Part shown: piece by piece, positions 1-8,367 of the stretch
How positions within the stretch are numbered: position 1 is the first letter of the stretch
Layout of the letters: every line of letters starts with the position of its first letter
Source of the DNA: an uncultured bacterium
GTDB lineage: Bacteria; Acidobacteriota; Aminicenantia; Aminicenantales; Saccharicenantaceae
NCBI GenBank assembly: GCA_937920515.1
Contig: CALEUG010000013.1
Span: forward strand, 1-50,471
Length of the DNA: 50,471 nt
Direction: 5' to 3'
The notes under the pieces: generated by a model
What the model was told of the DNA's origin: nothing
Databases searched by the model: none
The model's input: the letters and a program-made list of their open reading frames with translations, nothing else
Translations under genes and position numbers: made by a program

Positions 1-1
1 A

Positions 2-415
2 CTGCACTCCCAGCCCGGATTCAGTCACAACAGAAGCTGCCGCTTGCTTGCCTTTTAGAGCAGAGTCCTGTCTTGAATCAGTTAATCTGCCCTTAATCGC
101 TTCTTCAAGCCCGCTTCTCCCTCCCCTGCTCCTCTCCCTCAAAGCCAGTATCCTCCTCGCTTCCTCCTCCATCACCGCCTTCCCCCGCTTCTTCACCCTG
201 ATGCCAAAACTCTCATCACACACGTCAAATGGATATCTCTCCGGCAGAGCTATGCTCTTCCTGACCACATAATAGGCCCCATCCCCTGTGCTGAGCTTAA
301 GCGACTTTAGCCCAGAGACTGACTCCAGAACATTGAGCAATTCCCCGCTTTCCTGCCCGTCTTCTCCAACCTTGCTTACCTTCCAGCCACCAGAAGAAAC
401 CTCCTCATCTGTCTT
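2..415 (-). CDS. Unrecognised reading frame running off the left edge (partial)
   Basis: An uninterrupted minus-strand frame of 138 codons enters from a TGA at 416-418 and leaves the window at the left edge. There is no ATG or GTG near its upstream end, so the 5' part is missing or initiation is at an internal TTG or GTG. The translation is charged and polar, with a core reading YYVVRKSIALPERYPFDVC followed by an Arg/Glu-rich, probably helical stretch. The coding strand is very purine-rich, unlike the neighbouring genes. I do not recognise the family. It could be the tail of a decayed mobile-element gene, but nothing seen here proves that. Confidence 0.4.
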
Positions 416-450
416 TCAATTACAAATATCTGGATTTTAAGGCTGTCTTT

Positions 451-732
451 TTAACGATACAGGCATAGATAGGAGGTGTCGGCCGAAATTTTGAGCTGGA
501 ATTTCTGGTTGGCCGGCACTTCAAAGGTGTCGCCGGCCTTGAATTCTTTCCACACCTCGCTACCGGGCAATTTCACCAGCATTTTTCCGGTGATGACCGT
601 CATGATTTCTCTGGATGAAGTACCAAACTCATAATCACCCGCGGCCATAACACCGATGGTGGCCGGACCGTCTTCCGTGGTAAAGGCCAGGGACTTCACC
701 TTACCCTCAAAATATTCATTCACCCTGAACAT
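451..732 (-). CDS. ppnP: Pyrimidine/purine nucleoside phosphorylase, PpnP (YaiE/DUF1255) family
   Basis: This small cupin of 93 residues matches the PpnP family in length and pattern: [17 protein letters not shown] at the N-terminus, then the centre [17 protein letters not shown], then a [15 protein letters not shown] segment. Family members split nucleosides with phosphate to give the base and (deoxy)ribose-1-phosphate in the cytosol. A strong GGGAGGT site precedes the ATG by about six bases. It follows the pterin-cofactor operon on the same strand after a 220-base gap, so it may be transcribed separately. The family assignment is firm; a link to cofactor synthesis is not implied. Confidence 0.9.
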   Translation of the reverse strand: MFRVNEYFEGKVKSLAFTTEDGPATIGVMAAGDYEFGTSSREIMTVITGKMLVKLPGSEVWKEFKAGDTFEVPANQKFQLKISADTSYLCLYR

Positions 733-952
733 TCAGGACCTCCCGGGTTTAATCTGTTTAATATCAGTTAGCTGCCAGAACTTAAAATAAAATTAATCAG
801 GCCATGAACATAATACCCGGATCCCGTTATTTCTTCAAATAAAAAAATCCTTTAAGCCTTATTCATCAAAGCAACCGGCTTGAGAATTGCGCGGGTCGAG
901 TCAAGAGATAAAGCCAGAACTTAAACTTCAAATTTTTATAGCGGGAGAGCAA

Positions 953-1624
953 TTACCTGCTTTTTTTTCCGGCCCGATGCTTTTTCCAGAGCAATTCTAT
1001 AACCAGGTTGGCCTGCAGGTTGGCCACTATGCCCACCCGCGGGGCCATCGGACTGACCGTTTCAGTCGGCTCGCTCTCTTCATCCCCGCAGAGATAAAGC
1101 CGCCCCATCTTTCGGGTTCGGAGCTTGTTATTTTTCCCGAAACCTGATAGCCCGGAAGCGGCCACAATCGGCCTGTCCGGAAAGAGGCTCAGCCAGGTGT
1201 TTATCAGCATGCTCTTTTCGCTGGCCAGGTCAAAGGCTTCCACCATCACTTCGGCTTCCCCGAAGATCCTTTTTATGTTCTCTGGTGTAAGGCGAGTATG
1301 ATGGACTTCATATTGAGAGAAAGGGTTCATCCTCTGCAAATTCTCCCGCAGGGCTTCTACCTTGGGCCGTCCGACCTGGTCTATAAAATACTGCTGGCGA
1401 TTGAGGTTGGAGGGATATACCCTGTCCATGTCGGCGATGATTAATTTGCCGACTCCGGCCCGGGCCAGGGCTACCGCCACGTTGGAGCCCAGACCGCCGG
1501 CCCCGGCTATTCCCACCACCGCCCGGCGCAGAACCGGCAGGAGTTCAGGGTCATGCCGGGAAAAAAAGTCCTGCTTTAGTTTTTCCATATCGATTTTAAG
1601 TTTCCCCGGTCTATTTCTCTTCAT
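953..1624 (-). CDS. thiF: ThiF/MoeB-type adenylyltransferase, short form
   Basis: This is an E1-like enzyme of 223 residues. The Gly-rich nucleotide loop GAGGLGSNVA sits at residues 41-50 and SNLNRQQYF at 72-80 is the usual Arg-containing ATP-site segment. Relatives adenylate the C-terminal Gly-Gly of ThiS or MoaD so that sulfur can be loaded. The protein is short and has a single cysteine (C179), so the CxxC zinc pairs of MoeB and classical ThiF are absent, as in the compact ThiF 'family 2'. It overlaps the mobB end by 14 bases and is the last gene of the cofactor operon. Its position suggests it activates a MoaD-like carrier, but no such carrier is encoded in this window. Confidence 0.8.
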   Translation of the reverse strand: MKRNRPGKLKIDMEKLKQDFFSRHDPELLPVLRRAVVGIAGAGGLGSNVAVALARAGVGKLIIADMDRVYPSNLNRQQYFIDQVGRPKVEALRENLQRMNPFSQYEVHHTRLTPENIKRIFGEAEVMVEAFDLASEKSMLINTWLSLFPDRPIVAASGLSGFGKNNKLRTRKMGRLYLCGDEESEPTETVSPMAPRVGIVANLQANLVIELLWKKHRAGKKSR

Positions 1625-2273
1625 CTCCTTTTCCCTTTTTGACCTGGACGATTATTTCGCCAGGATTATCCGGAACACCCTTCAACGCCCTGACCAGGCC
1701 CTTTATCGTCTCGCCAAACAGTCCCTGGACAAAAGCATTAAGCGGGATTACCTTCCCGTCCACCTTAACCTTGACCGCCGGCTCCAGTGGCTCGAGTGCG
1801 GCCAGAAGAAAATCGGCCAGCCTGGCGGTTTCCGTGGCCAGGAAAAACGGATATGGCGCCTCAAAGGCTTTATCCGAAACTATGGCGATCAAATCTTCAG
1901 GCGGGCTTATCAGATTATGGTCGTCGCTGTCCTGAACCCTGAGTATCTTCCTGAAGGCGCTTTCCCTCTTACCCCCTTCGACCAGCAACACGTCCACCTC
2001 TGAAAATTTATCAAGGGCCGTTTCCAGAAGAGTATCGGTCGCGGTTTTCTTTTTTATCAAGAACAATTTCTCATCGGTCATGACCGCAACCATCCTGGCC
2101 CCGGCCTGGATAAACTGCCAGGAGTCCTTGCCCTCGGCATCCAGTTCTATCTCATGGCTGGCTTTTTTCAACACCCCGCATTTAAGACCCCGGCTGCCAA
2201 ATTCCTTAACCAGGTCAGAAATTAACCTGGTTTTACCTGTATCCGAAGCTCCGATTATGGCCACAGCTTTCAT
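1611..2273 (-). CDS. mobB: Molybdopterin-guanine dinucleotide biosynthesis protein MobB
   Basis: A 220-residue P-loop GTPase with the Walker A sequence GASDTGKT at residues 8-15, followed by the typical MobB run ending in GVLKKASHEIELD. MobB assists the MobA-catalysed attachment of GMP to molybdopterin. No mobA lies in the window. The C-terminal third after the GTPase core (about residues 165-220) is more variable. The start overlaps the mogA stop by ATGA, indicating translational coupling. In a tungsten-oriented operon it may serve a bis-pterin cofactor; that is inference. Confidence 0.85.
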   Translation of the reverse strand: MKAVAIIGASDTGKTRLISDLVKEFGSRGLKCGVLKKASHEIELDAEGKDSWQFIQAGARMVAVMTDEKLFLIKKKTATDTLLETALDKFSEVDVLLVEGGKRESAFRKILRVQDSDDHNLISPPEDLIAIVSDKAFEAPYPFFLATETARLADFLLAALEPLEPAVKVKVDGKVIPLNAFVQGLFGETIKGLVRALKGVPDNPGEIIVQVKKGKGDEEK

Positions 2274-2848
2274 GATTTTTTCTCCCCTTCCTGCCCCTGC
2301 CGGTGGTGCTGATGATGTCCAAGGTGAACCGATTCCTGGCAGTCGGAAATTTTACCCCGCAGTATCTCAGCGGCATGGGCCAGGGCCGGCAGCACCGCTT
2401 CCAGGTTTTCCCTGGCGGCGCGAACACTTCCTGGAAGATTAATGATAAGCGTCTTATTCTTTATTCCGCAAACCGCCCGGCTGAGCGCGGCCATGGGCGT
2501 TTTTTTCAGGCTTTCCGCCCTCATGGCTTCAGCCAGACCAGGCACCTCTTTTTCTATCATCTCTTTTGTGGCTTCGGGAGTAACATCCCGCGGCGAAACC
2601 CCGGTCCCGCCCGTGGTCAGGATAATTTCCGGAGCGTCAGGAGCAGCACATAGTTCCAGGAGCTTGCCCCTGATGGCTTCTTTCTCGTCGGGGACAACGG
2701 CCATAAAAACTACCTGCCCTCCCCTCTCTTCCACAAAGTGTTTTAATTCCGGGCCGCTCAGGTCTTCTCTTTCCCCACGGGCAGAGCGGTCTGAAACGGT
2801 GATGATGGCCAGGCTTATGCCGGTAAGTTCAACTTTGTGTTCTGACAT
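2270..2848 (-). CDS. mogA: Molybdopterin adenylyltransferase, MogA/MoaB family
   Basis: A 192-residue protein with the MPT-binding signature TTGGTGVSPRDVTPEA at 78-93 and INLPGS at 136-141. Enzymes of this family activate molybdopterin with ATP to MPT-AMP, which MoeA then uses for metal insertion. The core ends near residue 168. An additional tail of about 25 residues is rich in histidine and charged residues (HLGHHQHH at 175-182), which is unusual and could bind metal. The first codons overlap the upstream MOSC gene by 20 bases and a GGAG site sits about nine bases before the ATG. MogA and MoaB cannot be told apart reliably by eye. Confidence 0.88.
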   Translation of the reverse strand: MSEHKVELTGISLAIITVSDRSARGEREDLSGPELKHFVEERGGQVVFMAVVPDEKEAIRGKLLELCAAPDAPEIILTTGGTGVSPRDVTPEATKEMIEKEVPGLAEAMRAESLKKTPMAALSRAVCGIKNKTLIINLPGSVRAARENLEAVLPALAHAAEILRGKISDCQESVHLGHHQHHRQGQEGEKKS

Positions 2849-3287
2849 TGATTCTATCTCCTGCCTTGATTTTACCGCCTTTTATCACCCGGGCAAAGAT
2901 GCCTTCTTCTGGCATGACGCACTGCCCCACCTGCCGGAAGATGGCGCACTTTGTATGGCAGGTCTTGCCGATCTGGGTAACTTCCAGGATTGAACCCTCG
3001 CCCACTTCCAGCACGGTTCCCACAGGCAATGAAGCCAGTTCCAGGCCCGAGGTGGTGATGTTTTCGGCAAAATCCCCGGGGCCCACCTCCAGGCCCATCT
3101 TTTTCATCTTTTCTATGCTTTCCAGGGCCAGCAGGCTGACCTGCCTGACCCCGGGACCGGCATGGGCATCACCTTCAAATCCAAAATCCTTAATTAAAAG
3201 GCCTTCCTGCCCCGGCTTTTTTCGCACGCTCTTGGTCCGGCTCAGGTTTATTGAAACCACCCTGCCGTATTCATTCTTCCTGTTCAT
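2829..3287 (-). CDS. MOSC domain protein
   Basis: A stand-alone MOSC (Mo-cofactor sulfurase C-terminal) domain of 152 residues. It carries FGFEGDAHAG and VGPGDFAENI, then the cysteine-bearing segment IGKTCHTKCAIFRQVGQC leading into MPEEGIFARV, and ends in GGKIKAGDRI. MOSC proteins bind pterin cofactor or its sulfur. The ATG at 3287 is chosen because an AAAGGAG site lies about eight bases before it; an ATT nine codons upstream is less likely. It lies between moaC and mogA in the cofactor operon, a common arrangement for single-domain MOSC proteins, where it probably handles cofactor sulfur or transfer. Confidence 0.88.
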   Translation of the reverse strand: MNRKNEYGRVVSINLSRTKSVRKKPGQEGLLIKDFGFEGDAHAGPGVRQVSLLALESIEKMKKMGLEVGPGDFAENITTSGLELASLPVGTVLEVGEGSILEVTQIGKTCHTKCAIFRQVGQCVMPEEGIFARVIKGGKIKAGDRINVRTQS

Positions 3288-3504
3288 GACCAGGTCTCCT
3301 TTTCTTACAATCATTTCCAGATAATCATCCTTATCTGTCCGATTCCTTCGGTTTCTTTCCGACTTTTAAGGCGGCTATCTTGCTTTGCTTCATTTTATTC
3401 CTCTGCTTCTTTTATCTTCATCTTCTCCTCCTGTCTCCCGCTCACTTCCCCTTCTTTTCGGCCAGGCTTAAACGACTCCTGCCAGGCTGATTTTTACTCC
3501 ACCG

Positions 3505-4047
3505 CTACCAGTTGAAATCTCCGCTTTTTCCGCCGGTTTTGGAAAGAAGATGAATATCGGCTATGACCATCCTCTTATCGAAAGCCTTGCACATGTCATA
3601 AACGGTAAGACAGGCCACAGCCACCGCGGTCAGGGCTTCCATCTCCACCCCGGTGCGGTCAAAGGCCCTGACCAGGCTTTTCACTTCCACCAGCCTTTTT
3701 GATTTTACCGGACGAACCTCAACTTCAACAGAGGTAATCCTCAGGGGATGGCAGAGGGGGATGAGTTCTGAAGTCTTCTTGGCGGCCTGAATGGCGGCCA
3801 GCCGGGCCGCGGTGAGGACATCTCCTTTGGGCAGCCGGTTTTCCAGGATCATCCTGAGCACTTCAGTTGAAAGCCGCACCTCTCCCCGGGCTTCTGCCGT
3901 CCGCAGAGTTTCTGCCTTTTCAGCCACATCCACCATCCTGACCCCGGCTGATTTCACATCTGGTTTCCGGACTGACTTAAAAGTGCTTCCGGCAGCTTTC
4001 ACCTTCTTACTTTTTTCCCTCAATTCTCTGGTTTTTTCTGCCTTCAT
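3505..4047 (-). CDS. moaC: Cyclic pyranopterin monophosphate synthase MoaC
   Basis: Converts the MoaA product 3',8-cyclo-GTP to cyclic pyranopterin monophosphate. The family motifs are intact: MVDVAEK near the start, LIPLCHPLRIT in the middle, GVEMEALTAV, then DMCKAFDK and the terminal KTGGKSGDF. Residues before MVDV form a Lys/Arg-rich extension of about 37 residues not usual for MoaC, so the protein is 180 rather than about 160 residues. The ATG at 4047 follows a TTGGAGAG site; a TTG four codons upstream is also possible. About 220 bases separate it from the MOSC gene, with only a 20-codon frame in between. Confidence 0.93.
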   Translation of the reverse strand: MKAEKTRELREKSKKVKAAGSTFKSVRKPDVKSAGVRMVDVAEKAETLRTAEARGEVRLSTEVLRMILENRLPKGDVLTAARLAAIQAAKKTSELIPLCHPLRITSVEVEVRPVKSKRLVEVKSLVRAFDRTGVEMEALTAVAVACLTVYDMCKAFDKRMVIADIHLLSKTGGKSGDFNW

Positions 4048-4322
4048 TTTTCTCTCCAACTGAAATCTGCTTAAAATTTATTTAGTTGAAAAATTATTTT
4101 TAGCTCCATCTTCAGCCCATCATACTTACCTTTTACTCCTGATTCCAGGCCACCTTCGAGCCTTTATTTTCAGCCAAACCTTTTCAGCCAGCAAAGCCAA
4201 AATCCCTTCCCTTTATCTTTACAATTTTTTGATACAGGCTGCCGGAGATAAAGTAACCATTGCCGGCTACAATTCTCTTAAAAATGCTAACAGGCATCAT
4301 CCTTAAGTTAGCTCTCAGCTTA

Positions 4323-5288
4323 CTAACCTCCAATGTCTCTCAAACCGTTTTTTCGGCCGTAACCCCCGGCATCCTGCCAGCTTCCGGGCTTTTCGCCGAG
4401 CGCGGTTTTGATGGCCTCCAGTATCTGATCGTCTCCGACCTGCTGGCGCAGGAGAGTCCTCAGGTCGTAAGTTTTTTCCGAAAAAAGGCAGGTCCGCAGC
4501 CTCCCGTCAGCCGAAAGTCGCAACCGGTTGCAGGAGCCACAGAAATGATGGCTGTAGGGAGCTATAAAACCGAAGCTTCCTTTCATGCCTTTAATCCGGA
4601 AATGGCTCCTGGCCGGCCCGGCACCCGGTAACTCAATTTTTTCCAGTTCATACTTCTTTTCTATGTCTTCCATTATTTCCGGGACCGAAACGAAATAGCC
4701 TTCCGCCGGAGAAAAATCCATCAATTCTATAAACCGGACATGAACCGGAAGAGAAAAAGCCAGGGCTATAAACTCATCAACATCGGCTCCGTCGTTCATT
4801 CCCCTTAATAAAACCACGTTGATTTTGACCGGGTCAAAGCCGGCCGAAAGCGCTTCCTCTATTCCGCTCAGAACCTTATCCAGCCCGTCAAAACCGGTTA
4901 TACGGAGGAATTTATGGCGGTCGAGGGTATCAAGAGAAATATTCAGGCGCCGCAGACCGGCGGCTTTAAGTTTGGGCAGGTTCTCCCCGAGCAAGATTCC
5001 GTTGGTGGTCAGCGAAACATCCTGGACCCCGGGCAGGGCCGTTATCCCGGCCACCAGGGAATCAAGGTCCTTCCGGACCAGGGGCTCACCGCCGGTAATC
5101 CGGAAGCGGTTTATCCCCAGGCTTAAGGCCAGCCGGACCAGTCGCAATATCTCTTCGTAGGTAAGAATTTCCTGGTGAGGAATAAACTCAAAATCCTGCA
5201 CTCCCCGGCAATAAAAGCAGCGCAGGTTGCAGCGGTCGGTAACCGAGATTCTCATGTAATTTATCTGCCGGTTAAACCTGTCTTCCAT
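4323..5288 (-). CDS. moaA: GTP 3',8-cyclase MoaA
   Basis: A radical SAM enzyme for the first step of molybdopterin synthesis. The SAM-binding cluster motif is C20-x3-C24-x2-C27 in CNLRCFYC; FRITGGEPLVR (62-72) is the GGEP motif. The second, GTP-binding cluster uses C250, C253 and C267 in CGSCNRLRLSADGRLRTC. The chain ends in Gly-Gly, as needed for MoaA activity. Length (321) is normal. AAGGAG lies ahead of the ATG. Gaps of 83 bases to moeA and 275 to moaC hold no gene that I can see. Confidence 0.96.
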   Translation of the reverse strand: MEDRFNRQINYMRISVTDRCNLRCFYCRGVQDFEFIPHQEILTYEEILRLVRLALSLGINRFRITGGEPLVRKDLDSLVAGITALPGVQDVSLTTNGILLGENLPKLKAAGLRRLNISLDTLDRHKFLRITGFDGLDKVLSGIEEALSAGFDPVKINVVLLRGMNDGADVDEFIALAFSLPVHVRFIELMDFSPAEGYFVSVPEIMEDIEKKYELEKIELPGAGPARSHFRIKGMKGSFGFIAPYSHHFCGSCNRLRLSADGRLRTCLFSEKTYDLRTLLRQQVGDDQILEAIKTALGEKPGSWQDAGGYGRKNGLRDIGG

Positions 5289-5371
5289 CTAAATCAGGTC
5301 TCCTTGAACATATGAACAACTTTTCATATATAATCTCAATTCCCGGGCACTTTTCTGCCTCACTTTCAGCT

Positions 5372-6589
5372 TCACCATTCTACCAGGTGGACTTTAACCT
5401 TTGTCCCTTCCGGCAGGAAATCAGCCTCGGCCGGAATGAGAGCCAGGCCATCGGCTTCGGTCAGGCTGGAAATGATGCCCGACTCCTGTTGCGGCAAAAG
5501 CCTGGCCTGCCAGGCCCCGTCAACCTGTATCAGCCTGACCCGGACGAAGTTCAGGCGCCCCCTCTTTTTTCTGAAAGGCTCAGCCAGCGCGGCTTCTACT
5601 TCCCGCGGCCAGAAATCCTGCCGGCCTGAAACCTTTTTGATAAAAGGTCTGACATATTCTTCAAAGGATATCATGACCGCACCTGGATTTCCCGGGAGCC
5701 CGAATATCCAGGCCGGCCTTCGCCCTTTTTTCAGCTGGTAAAAGGCCAGGGGCTTGGCCGGCTTCTGGGCCACCTTCCAGAAAACCTGTTCCGCCCCGAC
5801 CCGGATAGCTGCTTCTTTAACCAGGTCATAATCGCCAACCGATACCCCCCCGGAAGTGATAATGATATCGGCCCTGTTAGCCGCAGAGCCAATAGCCGCA
5901 GTTAGAGCCTTCAGATTATCTCTAACCTGTTTAATGGCCAGCAACCTGGCGCCGCTGGTTTTAAGCAGCGCCTGGAGAATGGTGGAGTTGGAATCGTAGA
6001 TTTTACCAGGCTGGAGCTTCTGGCCAGGCCGGCAGAGTTCATTTCCGGTAATCAGGATAACCACCCGGGGCTGGCGAAATACCATGAGCCGACTAACTCC
6101 GCAGGCAGCCAGGAGGCCCAGATGAGGAGCCCTCAACAGGGTTCCCCGGCTGATAATAGTCTGCCCCTTTTTGACATCTTCCCCGGCCTGGCGGACATTT
6201 TCCAGGGGCTTGAATTCCCGTCTGATGAGGATAAGGCCATTTTTTTGCTCAGCCTCTTCTACCGGCACCACCGAGTCCGCCCCGGCTGGAACGGGAGCTC
6301 CGGTCATCACCTTAACCGCCTGCCCCCTTCTCAATTTCTTTTCAAAATACTCGCCGGCCGGCTGCTCGGCCGCCAGTTCAAGTTTTACCGGTCCTTCCTG
6401 GCCAACGGTATCCTCGCTTCTTACGGCATAGCCGTCGACGGCTGAGTTTCTGAAAGGCGGCACGGGAATTTTTGACTTCAGGTCCTCAGCCGCCACCCGG
6501 CCCAGCGCCTTGGCCAGGGTGACCTCTTCTTTTCCCAGGATTTTTGCCTGTTCCATAACCAGGTTTTTTGCCTGTTCGTAGGAAATCAT
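5372..6589 (-). CDS. moeA: Molybdopterin molybdenumtransferase MoeA
   Basis: Inserts molybdate or tungstate into adenylated pterin. The 405-residue protein has the full MoeA layout: an N-terminal region with PPFRNSAVDGYAVRSED, the lobe containing GAPVPAGADSVVPVEEAE, the MogA-like catalytic domain with TSGGVSVGDYD and FGLPGNPGA, and a C-terminal beta domain ending in KVHLVEW. CAGGAG precedes the ATG by about nine bases. It lies directly downstream of the tungstate transporter ATPase gene (18 bases), which fits delivery of imported oxyanion to the cofactor. Preference for W or Mo cannot be read from the sequence. Confidence 0.95.
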   Translation of the reverse strand: MISYEQAKNLVMEQAKILGKEEVTLAKALGRVAAEDLKSKIPVPPFRNSAVDGYAVRSEDTVGQEGPVKLELAAEQPAGEYFEKKLRRGQAVKVMTGAPVPAGADSVVPVEEAEQKNGLILIRREFKPLENVRQAGEDVKKGQTIISRGTLLRAPHLGLLAACGVSRLMVFRQPRVVILITGNELCRPGQKLQPGKIYDSNSTILQALLKTSGARLLAIKQVRDNLKALTAAIGSAANRADIIITSGGVSVGDYDLVKEAAIRVGAEQVFWKVAQKPAKPLAFYQLKKGRRPAWIFGLPGNPGAVMISFEEYVRPFIKKVSGRQDFWPREVEAALAEPFRKKRGRLNFVRVRLIQVDGAWQARLLPQQESGIISSLTEADGLALIPAEADFLPEGTKVKVHLVEW

Positions 6590-6607
6590 TTTTCCCGCTC
6601 CTGATTT

Positions 6608-7720
6608 TTATTCGTTTTCGTTTTCAGAAGAATTCATCTCTTCAAGACCCGGCCAGGTGGTCAGAGCAGTGGCTTTAATACCAGCCCAGATTTCAGTTCC
6701 CGGCTTAAGCCCCAGTTCCTCAACTGAAGTCCTGGAAACAAGAGCCTTCAACCTGAAGCCGCAATCCATCAGCACCAGCACCATCCGTTCAAAAGGCCTG
6801 ATTTCCTTTATTTCAACCTTAAACCAGTTCCGCACGCTGCTGGCGGGTCGCTCCGGGGCCAGGATTACCTCTTCCGGTCTGAAGGTCAGGACCACCCGTT
6901 TTCCCTTCCGCTGCTTTCCAAAGGCATAGATGGACTGACCGTGAGCCCGAATTTCCAGGAGTCCATCGTCCGATTTTTCCACCACCCCTTCGACCAGGGC
7001 TTCCTGGCCCATCAGCCGCGAGACTTCGGCCGTGGCCGGCGCTTCGGAAATTTCTTCCAGGCTTCCGGCCTGAACTATCTGTCCGGAAAGCATCACCGCC
7101 ATCCGGTCAGCCAGGTTCACGGCTTCTTCCCGGTTATGAGTCACCAGTATGGTGGTAATGCCGAGTGATTTTCTTATCCTGTAAAAATCAGACATTATTT
7201 CTTCCCGGAACTGAACATCAAGACCGTTGAACGGTTCATCCAGGTACAGAAACTCAGGTTCCAGGATGAAGGCCCGGGCTAAGTGAACCCTCTGCCTTTC
7301 TCCGCCAGACAGCTCATCGGGGAAACGGCCCAGAAGCGGAGCGAGGTTAAAAAGCCCTGATATTCTTTCCAGTCGGGTCTGCTGTTCAGCCCTGTCAACC
7401 TGGCGAAACCTTAAACCCAGCAGAAGATTATCGTGGACCGTCCCCCGGAAGAAAACGGGTTTTTGAAGAAGATAGACAATTTTCCGCCGCAGTTCCTCCC
7501 GGTTTTCAGGTGAGACTGCCTGCCCCTGATAATAAATTTCGCCGGAATCAGGTCTCTGCAACAAAGAAATTATTCTCAAGAAGGTGCTCTTGCCCGAACC
7601 GTTTGGTCCGAAAAGGGCGAGGCACTCGCCCTTTCTCAGGTCAAAATAAGAGACGTCAAGTATTTTTCTGCCGCTGGCCGCAACTTTCAGGTTTCTTACT
7701 TCCAGCTCGGGCCTTTCCAC
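6608..7720 (-). CDS. tupC: Tungstate/molybdate ABC transporter ATP-binding protein with TOBE domain
   Basis: ABC ATPase of 370 residues: Walker A GPNGSGKST at 38-46, signature LSGGERQRV at 137-145, Walker B ending DE at 161-162 and H-loop histidine at 195. After residue 240 come two short TOBE/MOP-like segments (EALVEGVVEKSDDGLLEIRA and a second around 300-360), as in ModC/WtpC-type ATPases that sense oxyanion. Translation starts at a GTG seven bases after AAAGGAG, inside the tupB 3' end (25-base overlap). The partner genes make tungstate the most likely substrate. Confidence 0.88.
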   Translation of the reverse strand: MERPELEVRNLKVAASGRKILDVSYFDLRKGECLALFGPNGSGKSTFLRIISLLQRPDSGEIYYQGQAVSPENREELRRKIVYLLQKPVFFRGTVHDNLLLGLRFRQVDRAEQQTRLERISGLFNLAPLLGRFPDELSGGERQRVHLARAFILEPEFLYLDEPFNGLDVQFREEIMSDFYRIRKSLGITTILVTHNREEAVNLADRMAVMLSGQIVQAGSLEEISEAPATAEVSRLMGQEALVEGVVEKSDDGLLEIRAHGQSIYAFGKQRKGKRVVLTFRPEEVILAPERPASSVRNWFKVEIKEIRPFERMVLVLMDCGFRLKALVSRTSVEELGLKPGTEIWAGIKATALTTWPGLEEMNSSENENE

Positions 7721-8367
7721 CTGCTCACTCCTTTGCGCTGCAGTGAAGTTAAAAATAAGTTAATAAAAAAGCTCAGGGTTAGGAGAATTACAGCCAGATA
7801 AACCGCTCCCCTGAGGTTGCCCATCCTGGTTTCCTGAACGATGGCCGTGGTCAGAACCCGGGTATAACCTTTAAGGTTGCCGCCGACCATCATCACCGCT
7901 CCCACTTCGGAAATGACGCCGCCAAAAGCGGCAATGATGGCCGCTAACTGGCCCATCCTTGATTCTCTGAACAGCACCCTTACCGTCTGCCAGGCGTTTG
8001 CTCCCAGGGCCCTGGCCTGAAGCAGAACTTCCGGGTCGACCTGCTCCAGGGCCGTTAGCGACAGGCCGACCACCAGCGGGAGAGCGATTATAAACTGGGC
8101 TATGACCATGGCCGCGGGCGTGTACATCATCCCCAGGAAGCCCAGCGGGCCGCTGCGCCAGAACATTATGGCCACCAGCAGTCCTACCACCACGGGCGGC
8201 AACCCCATCCCGGTGTTAACCAGCGAGACTACAAGCCTTTTGCCCGGAAATTTCTTGAGATAAAGCAGAACCGCTGCCGGCAGCCCGACCAGCATGGCCA
8301 GAGAGACGGCCGCGCCTGAAACCAGAAGGCTCAGCCAGGTTATCTGGATTATTTCTTTGAGATTCAT
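7696..8367 (-). CDS. tupB: Tungstate ABC transporter permease TupB
   Basis: An integral membrane protein of 223 residues with about five to six hydrophobic segments. The cytoplasmic ATPase-contact loop is readable as ALEQVDPEVLLQARALGANA around residues 106-125, and GGVISEVGAVMMVGGNLKG around 149-167 is a strong TupB/WtpB-type signature. It passes oxyanion across the inner membrane. The ATG overlaps the tupA stop (ATGA), and its 3' end overlaps the ATPase gene. The family match to TupB-like permeases is clear. Confidence 0.92.
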   Translation of the reverse strand: MNLKEIIQITWLSLLVSGAAVSLAMLVGLPAAVLLYLKKFPGKRLVVSLVNTGMGLPPVVVGLLVAIMFWRSGPLGFLGMMYTPAAMVIAQFIIALPLVVGLSLTALEQVDPEVLLQARALGANAWQTVRVLFRESRMGQLAAIIAAFGGVISEVGAVMMVGGNLKGYTRVLTTAIVQETRMGNLRGAVYLAVILLTLSFFINLFLTSLQRKGVSRWKGPSWK

